Assembly (NCBI GenBank): GCA_016935045.1
Contig: JAFGRS010000470.1
Span: 1-8,285, forward strand
Length of the DNA stretch: 8,285 nt
Reading direction: 5' to 3'
Origin: Lentisphaeria bacterium
Lineage (GTDB): Bacteria > Verrucomicrobiota > Lentisphaeria > Oligosphaerales > JAFGRS01
A model generated the notes under the pieces. The model was not told the DNA's origin and ran no database searches. It worked only from the letters and a program-made list of their open reading frames with translations. Positions 5,206 to 8,285 of the stretch are shown here, one piece after another (positions within the stretch are counted from its first letter, which is position 1; each line of letters opens with the position of its first letter). A program made the position numbers and the translations under genes.

Positions 5206-8022
5206 TCAGGGAGCAGCCGCGGCGCCATGTCGCTCGACGATCACGGACCGGCGCGAGTCGAACACCAGGACCCCATCCTGGAGAACCGTCGTGTAGATGC
5301 CGTCCAGCCTGCCGTCGGACGGCGCCAGGGGCGCCTCCCCCGCGAGGTACGTCCCCGTCTCCGCCAACAGGGGCGCCAGGACCCGGACCAGGCCATCGGG
5401 GCGGTCGGCCAGACCGCCCAGGTGCACCGTCCACCCGTCCCCGACCCGACGCACCAGGGGACGCAGCCGCTCGGCGGCCAGGACCGCCGTGATCGTCGCC
5501 TCCCCGGCGGCCCCGGTATGCCCTGCCACCCTCCACCGCAGCCGGTGCAGGGCCATCCCCAGTTCCCGCGTGTCGGTGCTGCTCCCATGCTGCGCGGGGA
5601 CCCAGGTCTTCAGGTGGAATTCGAGTCGGGCCAGGGGGCTGTCCCCGACTGCCTCGGGGGAGACGGCGAAGGTGTAGGTATGGGAGCCGGCGCGATCCAA
5701 CCGGCCCACCTCGATACCGTTGACCAGGACGCAGTTGGCCTCGTCACCCAGGGAAGCCGCTGCCAGGTGGGCGTCGAGCTCCAGGGCGTATGCCCGGCCC
5801 GGCTGCACTGGCAGACGGATGCCGGGATTCGCGCCGCTCCAGCGCTTGCGGGCGTCGGGTTCGCCTGGCCATTCGGAACCCCGTTCGCGGTGGGACCAGT
5901 CGCCGAAGAGCCATGCATCGTCGGCCTCGGTCCCCAGGTGCAGCTCCCAGGCCGCCGGGGCCTCCGTCGTCAGGCGGTGCTCGAACAGATCCGAAGTCGG
6001 CAAGGCGGCCGCCAGCAGACCACGGCGCCAGGAGGCAAGGTCATCCAACCGGCTCGCAACGGTCTCGCCGCTCCGCGTCGCCACCACCAGGACACCCCCG
6101 CCGCGAACCCAGCGCCGGATCGCCGCCGCGGCCCCCTCGTCAAGCACCTCGGATTCCACCAGCAGCAGGAAACGCCGCCCCCGCAGCACCCCGTCCACAA
6201 CGCTCCGGCGGGTCACCATGTCGTAGTCGACCAGATCGCGCAGCTCCCGCGCGTGGGCGTACATCCGCGGTAAGGCCTCCGCGTTCACGCTCCACGTCTC
6301 CCGGGAAACGTACAGGGCGGCCTCGATGCGAGGCTGCCGAGGCGCAAGAAGGCCGGCATGCAGGCGGAACGCGGTGAGCGCCGCCCGGGACTGCAGCACA
6401 TTGGGGCTGTAGTAATGCAGCTGCCGGACCCCGGAGGCCGTGGCGTTGTAGATGCGCGCGACCACTCCGTCAGGATCGACCTGCCCGGCGGGTTCGAATC
6501 CCGCAAACGTGCCGTACAGCCGGGTGGCGGTGGCCACCTCGCGCGTCACCGTGAAGTTGGCCGCGTAGGCGCTCGCCTCGTTGGTGATGCGGATGCCGGC
6601 GCCGTAGGGCGCGATGGCCTTGGCCTGGGCCGTGAAGTCCGCCCCCAGGGATGGGGTGCCGTTGCCGCCGGTGCACAGGTAGATCGGGGTGTCGGGGAAG
6701 TGTCGACGGGCAGTCTCCACCCAGAAGACCGACCACGCTTCCATGGCTTCCTGGTACCATTCGGCCATATCGGCGCGGGCACGGTCGGAGGGCGCGTCCC
6801 CCGGCAGGAACGGCTGCACATCCTCGAAGGAGTCATGGCGCGTTCCCCAGGCCCTGTTCAGGCGCCAGAGCCAGCGGTACTGCCGCCGCATGGCGGCACG
6901 GAAGGCGGCCTGGGCGTGGGTGTCGGCGGCCCACCAGCCGCCATGGTTGTGGTATGTCCCGGTCAGACGAGCCGTCCAGCCATCCTCCGGGCCCGCGGGA
7001 TAGATGCTCTCCCCGTAGATCCCGGTCACCCCGAGAAGCACCGACTCGATGACGCCCGTGTCCCGGTACCGGCGGGCGAATTCCCCGAGAAAGCGGTCCA
7101 CGCCGGGACGCAACGCCGGGTTGAAGATCGACTGAACCTTGCTGTCAAGACCGTGCTCGAGACAGCGGAACGTATGGCAGCGGTCGCTGTTCTGAAACCA
7201 GAGAGGCGTCGCGTAGGCCGGCCCGGCGATGAGGAACGGCACCCACTTCAGGTCGTGCTGCCGCAGGATCGCCACCTGGCGGTCCCACTTCGACCAGTCC
7301 CATTCCCCCTCGCGGTCCGGCTCGACCCCGGCCCAGTCAACGTAGCTCTCCACGCTGCTCACCGAGAGAGCCCGATAGATCGCCGCGTCCACGGCGCCGG
7401 CATCGTTGCCGAAGGTCAGCTCCATGCCGGCAGGGCGCTCCGTGCGCAGGGCCTCGAGCGATGCCGCGTCCATCCCCGCTTCGGACTCCGGATCGGCCTC
7501 CCGCAGCGGACGCACCCGGATGGACGCTACGGCCAGACCCCGGGCACAGAACCGGAAGTCGGAACCGTGATTCTGGCCGTGCCCGAGGCGCGCTGCGGGC
7601 AGACGGAACCGCAGCGCCCGCCAGCCCCCGCCGCCGACAAGAACCGCTGTCCCCTCCGCCTGCGTGTACTGCGTGCCGATGTTGGGCTCCGCCGCCGCCC
7701 TGTCGTACTGCACGGAAACCCGGTTGAAGTCGTCGTCGGCCACTTCCGCCGTGACCAGAAGGTCCAGTGGCGCGGCCGCTTCGTAGCGGGGATCGTCGAC
7801 GCGCACGTAGAAGTAGAGGCTCTCGGGAATCCCCCGCTGCACCACCCGCCCGGCGACACGCTCCGGCCGGTTCACGCCGTCGCCGCCAGACGGCACCCGG
7901 AGGCCGGACGACGCCTCGGGGCGGGAGAAATCCAGCACCAGCTCCGGCAGTTCCGCGGCCCCAACACCCATCCCGCTCAAGCCACACACCATCGCCACCA
8001 TCCGAAACCACCGTCGCATCAT
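5206..8022 (-). CDS. Secreted multidomain GH42/GH14-like glycoside hydrolase
   Basis: The 938-residue product starts at a double ATG (8022 or 8019) preceded by GAGGGAAAGG about 8 nt upstream. MMRRWFRMVAMVCGLSGMGVGAA (1-23) is a signal peptide. Residues about 25-180 form a beta-rich domain. The catalytic barrel spans about 199-540. VESYVDWAGVEPDREGEWDW (224-243) and LKWVPFLIAGP (258-268) resemble GH42/GH14 barrels. GVTGIYGESIYP (331-342) gives E338 as candidate acid/base, recalling the GELRYP motif of GH14. GFEPAG (508-513) gives E510 as candidate nucleophile on strand 7, just before strand 8 (VRQLHYYS, 532-539). Residues about 568-655 look like the Rossmann-like trimerisation domain of GH42 (LLLVESEVLDEGAAAAIRRW, then RGGGVLVV). 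About 703-831 is a beta-sandwich with NGIEVGRLDRAGSHTYTF, and a final domain covers about 848-932. It is longer than a usual GH42 (about 650-700). The substrate is unknown; galactosides are possible. Confidence 0.9.
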   Translation of the reverse strand: MMRRWFRMVAMVCGLSGMGVGAAELPELVLDFSRPEASSGLRVPSGGDGVNRPERVAGRVVQRGIPESLYFYVRVDDPRYEAAAPLDLLVTAEVADDDFNRVSVQYDRAAAEPNIGTQYTQAEGTAVLVGGGGWRALRFRLPAARLGHGQNHGSDFRFCARGLAVASIRVRPLREADPESEAGMDAASLEALRTERPAGMELTFGNDAGAVDAAIYRALSVSSVESYVDWAGVEPDREGEWDWSKWDRQVAILRQHDLKWVPFLIAGPAYATPLWFQNSDRCHTFRCLEHGLDSKVQSIFNPALRPGVDRFLGEFARRYRDTGVIESVLLGVTGIYGESIYPAGPEDGWTARLTGTYHNHGGWWAADTHAQAAFRAAMRRQYRWLWRLNRAWGTRHDSFEDVQPFLPGDAPSDRARADMAEWYQEAMEAWSVFWVETARRHFPDTPIYLCTGGNGTPSLGADFTAQAKAIAPYGAGIRITNEASAYAANFTVTREVATATRLYGTFAGFEPAGQVDPDGVVARIYNATASGVRQLHYYSPNVLQSRAALTAFRLHAGLLAPRQPRIEAALYVSRETWSVNAEALPRMYAHARELRDLVDYDMVTRRSVVDGVLRGRRFLLLVESEVLDEGAAAAIRRWVRGGGVLVVATRSGETVASRLDDLASWRRGLLAAALPTSDLFEHRLTTEAPAAWELHLGTEADDAWLFGDWSHRERGSEWPGEPDARKRWSGANPGIRLPVQPGRAYALELDAHLAAASLGDEANCVLVNGIEVGRLDRAGSHTYTFAVSPEAVGDSPLARLEFHLKTWVPAQHGSSTDTRELGMALHRLRWRVAGHTGAAGEATITAVLAAERLRPLVRRVGDGWTVHLGGLADRPDGLVRVLAPLLAETGTYLAGEAPLAPSDGRLDGIYTTVLQDGVLVFDSRRSVIVERHGAAAAP

Positions 8023-8135
8023 CGACCTTTCCCTCACTGCCGCACCGTGCCGGGAACGCCCCGCGACCGCCGCGGCCAAGCCGTCACCCGGAGAAGCGGC
8101 GCACCGACGCGGCAGGCCCCGCGCCCGATGAATAG

Positions 8136-8164
8136 AAGGTAAGCCGCAACAGGGTCCCGCACAA
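8136..8164 (-). promoter_or_regulatory. Possible promoter of the GH42/GH14-like gene
   Basis: On the minus strand TTGTGC (8159-8164) and TACCTT (8136-8141) lie 17 bases apart, with three matches each to the strongest sigma-70 positions. The leader would be about 105 nt to the ATG at 8022. It sits between the gene and the right-edge inverted repeat. Confidence 0.3.
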
Positions 8165-8218
8165 GACCCGACGAGGGCGGAGGAGGGCACTTTCAGAATT
8201 ACGACGCCCTCCCCGCGC

Positions 8219-8264
8219 CCGGAAAACGAGGGTCTCGACGTCCACAGGTGGGGGCGTTTTCCGG
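8219..8264. repeat. Single dispersed copy of the 46-bp inverted-repeat element
   Basis: CCGGAAAACG (8219-8228) and CGTTTTCCGG (8255-8264) are the same 10-bp arms as in the left array, at the same 46-bp overall length. The 26-base interior (8229-8254) is different, although it also holds a small CCAC-AG-GTGG hairpin (8242-8251) near the right arm. Read on the minus strand it starts with TGTCCGGAAAACG, as in the array units, so this copy may be in the opposite orientation. A run of nine C closes the window at 8277-8285. Confidence 0.85.
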
Positions 8265-8285
8265 ACATCCCGGCCGCCCCCCCCC

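Noticed and set aside
6358..8142. Long plus-strand open frame opposite the GH42/GH14-like gene
   Set aside because: Antisense shadow. The minus-strand reading has a signal peptide, barrel motifs and a ribosome site, while this one has none.

Overview
This is a high-GC window (roughly two thirds G+C by eye) carrying five complete protein genes, one gene cut by the left edge, and an unusually repeat-rich intergenic region. The gene content is a uroporphyrinogen-decarboxylase-fold (UroD-like) paralogue, two secreted glycoside-hydrolase-like proteins, an AbiEii-type nucleotidyltransferase and the N-terminus of a possible PqqD-like protein. Together with many hairpin-type intergenic repeats, this suggests an environmental bacterium of the Planctomycetota-Verrucomicrobiota-Lentisphaerota-Kiritimatiellota kind or a similar polysaccharide-degrading lineage. 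The assignment rests on gene flavour only; there is no rRNA or marker gene.

Layout from left to right. (1) Bases 1-219: 5' end of a leftward gene leaving the window, probably PqqD-like, with a possible extended -10 promoter at 280-288. (2) Bases 220-1452: more than 1.2 kb without a convincing gene. It holds a cluster of stem-loops (557-613), a tandem array of four full 68-69 bp units plus a partial fifth (674-982), and a stretch that looks like degraded intergenic repeat (983-1416). (3) Bases 1453-2526: UroD-like protein, rightward, with a perfect Shine-Dalgarno site and a 7-bp stem-loop just upstream of it. (4) Bases 2707-4053: secreted TIM-barrel glycoside-hydrolase-like protein, rightward. 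(5) Bases 4098-5083, leftward: a 71-residue protein followed by an overlapping nucleotidyltransferase, a two-gene unit that looks like a toxin-antitoxin or defence-type cassette. (6) Bases 5206-8022, leftward: a 938-residue secreted GH42/GH14-like multidomain protein. (7) Bases 8023-8285: its upstream region, with one more copy of the inverted-repeat arms found in the left array.

The UroD-like gene and the glycosidase-like gene 3' of it run in the same direction 180 bp apart and may be co-expressed. The large GH42/GH14-like gene is transcribed separately. The two exported proteins point to extracellular or periplasmic carbohydrate processing. The UroD-like protein may work in corrinoid-linked methyl transfer rather than haem synthesis, but this is inference.

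The most distinctive signal is the repeat family. The arms CCGGAAAACG and CGTTTTCCGG are held exactly 46 bp end to end in the tandem array, and again 7.5 kb away at the right edge with a different 26-base interior. This looks like a dispersed, hairpin-forming REP/MITE-like element.
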